From Roseovarius sp. UBA3070 (GTDB taxonomy: Bacteria > Pseudomonadota > Alphaproteobacteria > Rhodobacterales > Rhodobacteraceae), in the NCBI GenBank assembly GCA_002366775.1, contig DFBW01000292.1, forward strand, positions 2,317 through 9,290: DNA of 6,974 nt. Reading direction: 5' to 3'. Shown here piece after piece: positions 1 through 5,414 of the stretch. Numbering within the stretch: position 1 is the stretch's first letter; each line of letters begins with the position of its first letter. The position numbers were made by a program, and so were the translations under genes. The notes beneath the pieces were generated by a model that was given only the letters and a program-made list of their open reading frames with translations, was not told the DNA's origin and made no database searches.

Positions 1-317
1 GCCTCGGCAAAGCCGGCGGCATAGATTATCGCCGCGCGCACCCCCAGCGCATGACAGCGTTCAAGCATCGCCGTCACGCCCGGCGCTGCTACCGCGAGGA
101 CAGCCAGATCTGGCACCGCGGGCAGCGATTCGATATCCGGATAACATTTGTAGCCGAATACCTCTTCGTATTTGGGATTGACCGGATACACCGCACCGGG
201 GAATTCGAAATGCCGCAAAATGTCGAGTGGCATGCCGCCAATTCGACCCGCGTCATTGCTGGCCCCTATGAGTGCGATAGAATCCGGTTGCAGTAGCGGA
301 TCAAGACGATGTGACAT
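1..317 (-). CDS. Acyl-CoA synthetase (NDP-forming)-type protein, N-terminal CoA-binding domain, partial
   Basis: The reading frame is open from 317 to the left edge, so only about 105 N-terminal residues are visible. They form a CoA-binding Rossmann domain: LLQPDSIALIGAS, then GRIGGMPL, YPVNPKYEEVFG, PDLAVLAVAAPGV and AAIIYAAGFAE at the edge. This order is typical of ADP/NDP-forming acetate-CoA ligase-type acyl-CoA synthetases, which make an acyl-CoA from a free acid through a phosphohistidine intermediate. The catalytic histidine and ATP-grasp regions lie outside the window, so the substrate cannot be judged. I chose the ATG at 317 because it gives the usual short MSHRLDPLL lead-in. An in-frame ATG at 344 would add nine residues. 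Either start lies inside the end of the upstream crotonase gene, which stops at 301. The overlap is 17 or 44 nt and suggests translational coupling in one operon. Neither start has a strong Shine-Dalgarno. Confidence 0.8.
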   Translation of the reverse strand, partial: MSHRLDPLLQPDSIALIGASNDAGRIGGMPLDILRHFEFPGAVYPVNPKYEEVFGYKCYPDIESLPAVPDLAVLAVAAPGVTAMLERCHALGVRAAIIYAAGFAE

Positions 318-1107
318 TCGAACGTCCACGGCTGATTGCTCCATCTAGTCCGGACTGGGTCGCCTCTTTGAATGCTTCCGTTTTGTGGCTTAGCTGATGC
401 GTGTCAAAATGCGCCGAAAGGGAAACTCTGAACCCTTGCGCGTCATAGGTCCGGTTCAGCGACTTTTTCAACATGCGCAGGATGAAAGGGGATGCCTTCG
501 AGATACGCTCGGCCAGGGCCAGCGTCTCGGCTTCGAGTTGATCAAGAGGAACAACGCGGTTCACCATGCCCATTTCGCGTGCTTCCTCGGCGCCAACCGG
601 CGTTCCGGCAAACAGCATTTCTTTTGCTTTGCGCAGACCAAGAACCCAAGGGTGGATCAGAATTTCAACCGCAGCGCCAGCCAGCGTCTGAACGACCGGA
701 TCGGCGAAAAAGGCATCTTCCGAAGCAACAATCAGATCACACATGTTAGCCACCATGAAGCCGCCGGCAATACATCCGCCCTGAACCTGGGCGATGATTG
801 GCTTGGGAAAGTCCCACATGCGCATGCAGTAGTCATAATAGCGCTTTTCTTCGTAGTCCCAGCGCTCTTCCACGGTAAAGGCGGCCCGATCGGCCTGACC
901 TTCCTTCAGGTCATGTCCCGAGGAAAAATGAGGTCCCTTGCCAGCCAGAATTACCACATGAACCGCTTCATCTTTTTGCGCTTCAACCAATGCATCGTCG
1001 AGCTCGTCCAGCATCCGCATGCTTTGGGCATTGCGCGCGCCTTCGCGGTTAAACCAGATGCGGCGCACGGCGCCAATTTGTTCAATCAGTAAAAGGGGTT
1101 CAGACAT
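301..1107 (-). CDS. Enoyl-CoA hydratase/isomerase (crotonase) family protein
   Basis: A full-length crotonase-fold protein of 268 residues, the usual length for the family. The family binds acyl-CoA thioesters and stabilises an enolate in an oxyanion hole. The two oxyanion-hole segments are visible: HFSSGHDL (residues 60-67) and QGGCIAGG (109-116). The DPVV loop (136-139) and a C-terminal helical segment follow. The two glutamates of classical enoyl-CoA hydratase (rat E144 and E164) align by eye with M118 and V138. Simple hydratase activity is therefore uncertain, although E148 in the following loop could substitute. The start ATG has a strong GGAGGA at 1114-1119, seven bases away. The gene is first in an operon with the overlapping acyl-CoA synthetase gene, which points to activation and modification of an acid as its CoA ester. 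The fold is certain; substrate and reaction are not. Confidence 0.87.
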   Translation of the reverse strand: MSEPLLLIEQIGAVRRIWFNREGARNAQSMRMLDELDDALVEAQKDEAVHVVILAGKGPHFSSGHDLKEGQADRAAFTVEERWDYEEKRYYDYCMRMWDFPKPIIAQVQGGCIAGGFMVANMCDLIVASEDAFFADPVVQTLAGAAVEILIHPWVLGLRKAKEMLFAGTPVGAEEAREMGMVNRVVPLDQLEAETLALAERISKASPFILRMLKKSLNRTYDAQGFRVSLSAHFDTHQLSHKTEAFKEATQSGLDGAISRGRSNVTSS

Positions 1108-1122
1108 TTAAGTTCCTCCGAT

Positions 1123-1138
1123 GCCGATCTGGATCGGC
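1123..1138 (-). promoter_or_regulatory. Small hairpin beside the crotonase ribosome binding site
   Basis: A perfect 6-bp stem (GCCGAT / ATCGGC) with a 4-nt loop lies four bases upstream of the GGAGGA at 1114-1119 in the leader RNA. It could influence ribosome access. It matches no riboswitch class I know, and a 6-bp stem can occur by chance. Confidence 0.3.
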
Positions 1139-1318
1139 GGGTTTAAGGATGATGGTCAGGTTAGTCTTGTGCGTGTAGTACAGTTTTTGATTTATGTGAT
1201 TTCCAGTTCCAGCTAAGCACCCGACTGGGGCCAGCGGGGGATGTAGGAAACCGATTTGTTGTGTCTGTTGGCATTGCCTATGCCTTGTGCCATTTGATTT
1301 TTTCCAACGGAACCATTT

Positions 1319-1334
1319 ATGTCCGAATGTCCGG
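1319..1334. repeat. Tandem ATGTCCGR repeat at the predicted start of transcription
   Basis: Two adjacent 8-mers, ATGTCCGA and ATGTCCGG, differ at one base. Read another way, GTCCG and CGGAC form an inverted pair 6 nt apart. The element begins just downstream of the -10 box of the minus-strand promoter at 1338-1367, where a repressor would block initiation. The binding factor is unknown. Confidence 0.4.
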
Positions 1335-1337
1335 ACC

Positions 1338-1367
1338 TTTATATTCCACTCTCCTTCCGAGTGTCAA
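1338..1367 (-). promoter_or_regulatory. Predicted sigma-70 promoter of the crotonase/acyl-CoA synthetase operon
   Basis: On the minus strand there is a perfect -35 TTGACA (1362-1367). It is followed after 18 nt by TATAAA (1338-1343), or after 17 nt by ATATAA (1339-1344). Transcription would start near 1331, leaving a leader of about 220 nt before the ATG at 1107. The leader holds small hairpins, including GGCAT/ATGCC around 1271-1285, but no riboswitch I can recognise. Confidence 0.6.
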
Positions 1368-1400
1368 ATAATTCGTTTGCAATGAGGAACGGCCACACAG

Positions 1401-1428
1401 CATCATCGGGAACAAGTGCCCGATGATG
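1401..1428. terminator. Perfect 10-bp stem-loop, possible plus-strand terminator
   Basis: CATCATCGGG (1401-1410) and CCCGATGATG (1419-1428) pair perfectly around an 8-nt loop. On the plus strand a short run of four T follows at 1430-1433, so it could act as a weak intrinsic terminator. No plus-strand gene precedes it. It could instead be an operator, or the end of an unrecognised small RNA. On the minus strand no T-tract follows. Confidence 0.4.
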
Positions 1429-1433
1429 GTTTT

Positions 1434-1726
1434 ATATCAGATGGGTGATACCTGCCCGGCATGGGGGCTCTGGTGAGGTGCGTGATACCCAGGTTCACTG
1501 CCCGGGCGCTGTACCTGCATGCGCCAGCCCTGGTCTATCGGCAACGAGACACTATCAGCTAACTTTAAGCCTACAGTTTCGTTTTCGCAGATGTCGGTGG
1601 TGTGTCCGGCCAAAAAGCGATTTCGTAGACGCATACAAACCTGGCAGATCTGGATGCTGCGGGTTTTATCTTCTGATAGGATGATCAAAGTGTATGGCTA
1701 AGGCCAGCACTTTACTCTCAAACATA
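1434..1726. other. Gene-poor stretch without a recognised gene
   Basis: About 290 nt lie between the 1401-1428 hairpin and the tmm terminator. Several frames are open at once, including a minus-strand frame 1437-1688 that begins with TTG and a plus-strand 60-codon frame 1519-1701. None has a convincing ribosome binding site or a recognisable protein family. The stretch could be a decayed gene or mobile-element remnant. I see no terminal inverted repeats or target duplication that would show it. Confidence 0.3.
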
Positions 1727-1767
1727 AAAACGCCCCGGCTGCGCAGAGGTACAGCCGGGGGCGTTTT
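1727..1767 (-). terminator. Bidirectional intrinsic terminator downstream of tmm
   Basis: AAAACGCCCCGGCTG (1727-1741) pairs with CAGCCGGGGGCGTTTT (1752-1767) around a 10-nt loop with a single bulged G. On the minus strand the stem ends in a run of five T, 18 nt after the tmm stop codon. This is where a rho-independent terminator for tmm is expected. The plus strand also ends in TTTT, so it may work both ways. Confidence 0.85.
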
Positions 1768-1784
1768 GTTGGGGCAGCGCGACG

Positions 1785-3128
1785 TCAGCTTTGCAGATAA
1801 GCCTCAAGGCTGTCATCCAATGCATCTTTCCACGGCGTGTGGTGTGCCGGGGCCTTTTTGCCCGTCATCGGCGAGGTATAGCCGTGGTTTCGGAAGGTCA
1901 TGATGCCGTTCTTCTTGTGCTTCTTCCACTCAAAGAAGGCCTGACAGGCCGCTTCCACATCAAAGCTGGGGTAATCTGTCTCGTCGATCAACTCTTGAAC
2001 ATAAGCCCCCTGATAGCGGATGGCGGCATAATCGTCTTCGCCTGCATCTTCCTGGGCAACACGGCGCACCGGATCGGCCTCCATATCGGCCTGAGAGGGC
2101 AGGGCGATCTTGCCCATGATCTGATCGCGCACCCACCAGGCTTGTGCATCAAACATGTTGAAGGTGAACCATTGGTCCTGCATGCCCAGATAGAACATTT
2201 TGGGGTTTTTGGTCCAGACAACACCTTTGTACAGATCGGCGGCTGCCAACCGGTTGGCGGTTTTCAGGCGCAGGTCATCGGGCAGGAAATTGAAGTGATG
2301 GCGATAGCCGGTGCACAGGATGATCGCATCTATGTCGCGTGTTGTGCCATCTTTGAAATGTGCGGTGCGCCCCTCAACTTTGACCAGTGCGGGCACTTCG
2401 GCCCAATTGTCGGGCCAGTCATAGCCCATGGGCGCAGTGCGATGCGCCACAGTGATAGATTTGGCCCCGTATTTCCAGCACTGAGAGCCGATGTCCTCGG
2501 CTGAATAGGACGTGCCCAGCAGCAGGATATCCTTGCCTGCAAATTCGCGGGCGTCGCGGAAATCATGGGCATGCAGAACACGGCCGTTGAAGCTCTCAAA
2601 ACCCGGATAATACGGTACATTCGGGGTTGAGAAGTGACCAGATGCCACGATCACATGATCAAACTCTTCGGCGGTTTCTGTGTCATTTTTAGTGTCGCGG
2701 GCTGTTACGGTGAACAGTCCCGTTGCCTCATCAAAGCGCACATCACGGATCAAATGATTGAACTTGATCCAGTCACGCACGCCGGCTTTCTCCACCCGTC
2801 CCTTGATGTAATCAAACAGCACGGCGCGTGGCGGATAGCTGGCGATTTCGCGGTTGAAATGCTCATCAAAGGTGTAATCGGCAAATTCTAAGCCCTCTTT
2901 CGGGCCGTTCGACCACAAATAGCGATACATTGAGCAGTGGCAGGGCTCGCCATCCTCATCCACGCCGGTGCGCCAAGTGTAGTTCCACAGGCCGCCCCAG
3001 TCAGATTGCTTTTCATAGCAAACCACCTCGGGGATATCTTCACCGTTCTTTTTGGCAGATTGAAAGGCCCGCAGCTGTGCCAACCCGGAGGGGCCAGCGC
3101 CGATCACGGCGACACGTTTGTTGGACAT
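1785..3128 (-). CDS. tmm: Trimethylamine monooxygenase (flavin-containing monooxygenase)
   Basis: Cytoplasmic FAD- and NADPH-dependent enzyme of 447 residues that oxidises trimethylamine to trimethylamine N-oxide with O2. The FAD motif GAGPSG is at 10-15. The flavin-monooxygenase signature F-x-G-x(3)-H-x(3)-F is complete at 180-190 (F180, G182, H186, F190). The NADPH-binding [10 protein letters not shown] is at 205-214; its Y208 corresponds to the tyrosine reported to contact NADP in roseobacter Tmm. LCTGY follows at 271-275. [17 protein letters not shown] (66-82) and [17 protein letters not shown] (316-332) match bacterial Tmm as I remember it, as does the length, and separate it from longer animal FMOs. 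The ATG has GGGAG six bases upstream (3135-3139). Tmm-type enzymes can oxidise other small amines and sulfides, so substrate range is not proven. The gene is divergent from a binding-protein-like gene and has its own promoter and terminator. Confidence 0.93.
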   Translation of the reverse strand: MSNKRVAVIGAGPSGLAQLRAFQSAKKNGEDIPEVVCYEKQSDWGGLWNYTWRTGVDEDGEPCHCSMYRYLWSNGPKEGLEFADYTFDEHFNREIASYPPRAVLFDYIKGRVEKAGVRDWIKFNHLIRDVRFDEATGLFTVTARDTKNDTETAEEFDHVIVASGHFSTPNVPYYPGFESFNGRVLHAHDFRDAREFAGKDILLLGTSYSAEDIGSQCWKYGAKSITVAHRTAPMGYDWPDNWAEVPALVKVEGRTAHFKDGTTRDIDAIILCTGYRHHFNFLPDDLRLKTANRLAAADLYKGVVWTKNPKMFYLGMQDQWFTFNMFDAQAWWVRDQIMGKIALPSQADMEADPVRRVAQEDAGEDDYAAIRYQGAYVQELIDETDYPSFDVEAACQAFFEWKKHKKNGIMTFRNHGYTSPMTGKKAPAHHTPWKDALDDSLEAYLQS

Positions 3129-3149
3129 TGTTTTCTCCCTTTAGGACTA

Positions 3150-3208
3150 AACCAAATTTTGTTATTGGTTCTATTGGTCCACTCAAATAAACCAATGACG
3201 GGACCAAT
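3150..3208. promoter_or_regulatory. Cluster of ATTGGTYC half-sites, probable operator of the GntR regulator
   Basis: Four half-sites are visible: ATTGGTTC (3164-3171), ATTGGTCC (3173-3180), AACCAAT (3190-3196) and GGACCAAT (3201-3208). The last two are the same motif on the other strand. A weaker AACCAAAT lies at 3150-3157, and GGACCAA recurs at 3260-3266. ATTGGT is also the half-site of PdhR-type boxes, bound by the same regulator subfamily. The identical 9-mer ATTGGTTCT occurs twice, inverted, upstream of the GntR gene in this window. Binding by that regulator is inferred. Confidence 0.6.
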
Positions 3209-3215
3209 ATGTCAA
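3187..3215 (-). promoter_or_regulatory. Predicted sigma-70 promoter of tmm
   Basis: On the minus strand a perfect -35 TTGACA (3210-3215) is followed after 17 nt by GTTTAT (3187-3192), or after 18 nt by TTTATT. Transcription would start near 3180, about 50 nt before the tmm ATG. Two ATTGGTYC half-sites fill the spacer and two more cover the start point, an arrangement suited to repression. Confidence 0.6.
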
Positions 3216-3370
3216 ATACATTCGGCCTTGTGCATAATTTCTTCTGGGGGAAAGATGCAGGACCAAGGCAGCTGAAAGATAAAAAAACGTGGCACCTTCT
3301 AGCTTTGCACATCAAATGGCCATTCGCGGTGCGATGCCGCGATTGTCGGTGGAAATGGCCAATACGGTAA
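3209..3370 (+). CDS. Possible 53-codon leader ORF overlapping the start of the binding-protein gene
   Basis: An ATG at 3209 opens a frame of 53 codons that ends with TAA at 3368-3370. The product starts MSNTFGLVHNFFWGKDAGPR and is rich in tryptophan and basic residues towards its end; I recognise no family. GGGA at 3200-3203 is a modest ribosome binding site. The frame overlaps the next gene from its GTG (3289), or by 16 nt if that gene starts at ATG 3355, which would allow translational coupling. Codon choice in the second half is poor for this genome (AGG, CTA, CGA, ATA), and the ATG sits on the tmm -35 box. It may be a chance frame. Confidence 0.2.
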   Translation: MSNTFGLVHNFFWGKDAGPRQLKDKKTWHLLALHIKWPFAVRCRDCRWKWPIR

Positions 3371-4602
3371 ATGTCGGCTTTCTGGCACCCTTGTCAGGGC
3401 AGGCCGAATCCTGGGGTTTGCCAGGTTTGCACGGCTGTCGCATTTGGGAAAACTGGGTGAACAAGGCGGGTGGGCTGCTGATTGGCGGGCGCCGCTATCC
3501 GATCCGTATTCATGCGTTTGACTGTGGTGATGATCCTGCATCGGCCCGCAATGGTGCACTGCAATTGGTCCAAACCTACGACGTCAAACTTATGATGATG
3601 CTGGGCGGTGACAGCTTTAGCGCAGCCGCGGATTTTCTGGCTGACCGGCGGATTTTGACCTCAACCCTTTTGCCATCAGACCTGTCGCCGGACACGCGCT
3701 ATGTCATTGCCCCATCCGAGGTGCATCCGATCTATGTGGTCACCGCAGTTAATTGGCTGGCCCGCGCCAAACCTCAGCTGAAAACTGTCGCCATGTGCAG
3801 TCAGAAAGATGGTATGGGGCTGCCGTCACTGGCCACATATCGCGCCGCTTTCAAGGCCTCAGGGCGCGACGTGATCAAAGAGGTACAATACCCGGCCCAA
3901 GGTGGTGATCCCGCTGCAATTGTGCAGCCGATGCTGGATGCAAACCCGGATATTCTGTGTTGGTGCACCAGTTACACCCCAATGGTGCACGCATTTACCA
4001 AATACGCCTATCAGGCAGGTTACACCGGGCAAATCCTGTCTTGCACGATGGATCAATATGACGTGCTGATCACCAAAACCAGCGCCGAATTTATGGAAGG
4101 CGTGATCTTTCAGTTCCCTGATTTTGACGACCCTGCATTGCGCGAGAAGGCATTTTTCTTCAATCAACCCAATGTGTTCTATGAGGAATATAACACCCTT
4201 TTCCCAGGCAGATGGTCCGCCGTTAGCTGGGAATACGCCGCCATTCTGGATATCTGGCATGCGGCTGTGGACAAGGCCGGCTCTCTCGGCACGGTCTCGG
4301 TGATGGCGGCAATGAAGCAGCTGGGCCATGTCACACATGCCTTTGGCCCCGCGCAATGGTGGGGCACCGAGATATTTGGCATCGACAATGCGTTAGTCGG
4401 GGATTGGCCGGTGGTGCAGGTGCAAGACAGCAAGGCCCGGATCGTTGGGTTTGAATCCATTCCCGATTGGTTAAACCAGCACAGCGACCTGCTACGCGCC
4501 GAGATGTTGGACCTTGGGCAAATGTGGGATCAGCGGGTTGGGCACGCCAACACAAGCCCCACCCTGGGCGCGCGGATCATTCAGGCCGCAGGGGGCGATT
4601 AA
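3289..4602 (+). CDS. Substrate-binding protein-like (Peripla_BP_6 / branched-chain amino acid type), no signal peptide seen
   Basis: A type I periplasmic-binding fold of up to 437 residues, related to ABC-transporter binding proteins for branched-chain amino acids, amides and urea. The first strand and ligand loop are NVGFLAPLSGQ (28-38). LMMMLGGDSFSAAA (101-114), LTSTLLPSDLSPDTRYVIAP (123-142) and SEVHPIY (143-149) follow. The N-terminus is not hydrophobic, and an in-frame TAA at 3280-3282 rules out a longer upstream signal peptide. No permease or ATPase gene is beside it. It may therefore be a cytoplasmic ligand sensor, as AmiC is in the same fold, or the start may have been altered. The GTG start has almost no ribosome binding site. 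In-frame ATGs at 3316, 3334 and 3355 are alternatives, and 3355 (MANTVNVGF) fits the conserved core best. The ligand is unknown; a methylated amine is a guess from context. Confidence 0.75.
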   Translation: MAPSSFAHQMAIRGAMPRLSVEMANTVNVGFLAPLSGQAESWGLPGLHGCRIWENWVNKAGGLLIGGRRYPIRIHAFDCGDDPASARNGALQLVQTYDVKLMMMLGGDSFSAAADFLADRRILTSTLLPSDLSPDTRYVIAPSEVHPIYVVTAVNWLARAKPQLKTVAMCSQKDGMGLPSLATYRAAFKASGRDVIKEVQYPAQGGDPAAIVQPMLDANPDILCWCTSYTPMVHAFTKYAYQAGYTGQILSCTMDQYDVLITKTSAEFMEGVIFQFPDFDDPALREKAFFFNQPNVFYEEYNTLFPGRWSAVSWEYAAILDIWHAAVDKAGSLGTVSVMAAMKQLGHVTHAFGPAQWWGTEIFGIDNALVGDWPVVQVQDSKARIVGFESIPDWLNQHSDLLRAEMLDLGQMWDQRVGHANTSPTLGARIIQAAGGD

Positions 4603-4624
4603 TCGTCCTGCAGCAGCAGTTTTT
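4588..4624 (+). terminator. Weak stem-loop over the convergent stop codons
   Basis: GCAGG (4588-4592) can pair with CCTGC (4607-4611), with CGA/TCG pairing inside and TTAA (4599-4602) as the loop. A run of five T follows at 4620-4624 after eight intervening bases. It is the only terminator-like structure I see for the binding-protein gene, and the internal loop and offset T-tract make it weak. Confidence 0.3.
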
Positions 4625-5321
4625 GCTCTTCGATCAGGTGAAGTTTAACAAACTCCACCGCCGAGGCCACATCGCGTGACCCAATCGCATTAAACAATGT
4701 GTTAAAGCGTTTCTGATAATCCTGAATCCGTTTTGGCGTGAGGTTGCGCCGCCGCAATTTGGTGCGAAAACTGGCGCGGTATGTATCAATTGTCAGCCGA
4801 TAGCACGACGCCAACAAAGGGTTGCCCGTACCTTTGGCGATCTGCATGTATAGCTGTTCTTCAAGGTCGATAAACCTGTCAACATCGGTTTGCACGGCCT
4901 CAATCCGCGACAGGGTTTCTGCCAGTTGGCCCAATTGCCGCGGAGTCATATTGATCACCGCCAGGCGCACCATTTCCGGCTCCAGAATGCCGCGCACCAC
5001 CAGATGGTCCAATGGGCTCATATCCTTGGCGACAGAATTGTCCGGGGCGATTTCAGGTGGTGAAGACCGATATGTAACAAAGCTGCCAGATCCCGCGCGT
5101 CGGCGGATCACATTTTGTGCTTCCAGCACGTCCAGCGCCTCGCGCACAGTGTTGCGGGCCACACCCAGATCAGAGGCAAGCGTGCGCTCTGATGGCAGGC
5201 GTGTATCCAGCGGATATTCCTCGGCTTTGATGCGTGCAAACAGCGTATCAATGACGATCTGCGCCGTGGCCCCGATCGGTTGGGCGGTCTGGTTCGGTTC
5301 AGCTTTCAACAGCTTGTTCAT
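4599..5321 (-). CDS. GntR-family transcriptional regulator, FadR (FCD) subfamily
   Basis: A 240-residue DNA-binding regulator. A winged helix-turn-helix spans about 20-84, with the GntR core LPSERTLASDLGVARNTVRE (42-61) and the wing RRRAGSGSFV (73-82). An all-helical FCD ligand-binding domain covers about 104-235. FCD domains usually bind a metal through one Asp and three His. By eye only the last His (H228, in KLHL) is kept. The first His position, in the usual D-x-x-F-H motif, looks like Y158, and the middle one like F206. The effector may thus bind without metal, as in E. coli FadR. The ATG has GAGGG five bases upstream (5326-5330). Likely targets are its own gene and tmm, because both upstream regions carry ATTGGTTCT. 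Its 3' end overlaps the convergent binding-protein gene by 4 nt. Ligand and sign of control are unknown. Confidence 0.9.
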   Translation of the reverse strand: MNKLLKAEPNQTAQPIGATAQIVIDTLFARIKAEEYPLDTRLPSERTLASDLGVARNTVREALDVLEAQNVIRRRAGSGSFVTYRSSPPEIAPDNSVAKDMSPLDHLVVRGILEPEMVRLAVINMTPRQLGQLAETLSRIEAVQTDVDRFIDLEEQLYMQIAKGTGNPLLASCYRLTIDTYRASFRTKLRRRNLTPKRIQDYQKRFNTLFNAIGSRDVASAVEFVKLHLIEEQKLLLQDD

Positions 5322-5351
5322 CTCACCCTCAGTTCATGGCGGCCTCGCAGG

Positions 5352-5381
5352 TTTATACCAGTTTGCCACGAAAAGAACCAA
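5352..5381 (-). promoter_or_regulatory. Predicted promoter of the GntR gene
   Basis: On the minus strand TTGGTT (5376-5381) lies 18 nt before TATAAA (5352-5357), which places the start of transcription near 5345. The -35 box is inside the left arm of the 5371-5413 inverted repeat, so a protein bound there would block the promoter. The -35 is a 4/6 match only. Confidence 0.45.
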
Positions 5382-5413
5382 TTAAATGCACAGACGGCAA
5401 AATTGGTTCTTTT
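5371..5413. repeat. Perfect 13-nt inverted repeat, probable GntR operator
   Basis: AAAAGAACCAATT (5371-5383) and AATTGGTTCTTTT (5401-5413) are exact reverse complements separated by 17 nt. They contain the ATTGGTTCT half-site also found before tmm. Position next to the regulator's promoter suggests autoregulation. As RNA it would form an AT-rich hairpin right after the stop codon of the upstream gene, so a weak terminator role is possible, but only three of thirteen pairs are G-C. Confidence 0.6.
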
Positions 5414-5414
5414 T

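Noticed and set aside
397..1092. 231-codon plus-strand frame
   Set aside because: Antisense shadow of the crotonase gene. It has no family motifs or ribosome binding site, while the minus strand encodes a clear full-length crotonase.
1791..2504. 237-codon plus-strand frame
   Set aside because: Antisense shadow of tmm, whose conserved FMO motifs are on the other strand.
3859..4356. 165-codon minus-strand frame
   Set aside because: Antisense shadow of the binding-protein gene; low-complexity mix of residues with no recognisable domain.
3289..4602. Annotating the binding protein as the TMAO-binding protein TmoX or as a periplasmic transporter component
   Set aside because: The fold family is the branched-chain amino acid/amide type rather than the betaine type. 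No signal peptide or transporter genes are visible.
4822..5385. 187-codon plus-strand frame
   Set aside because: Ser/Arg-rich antisense shadow of the GntR gene.
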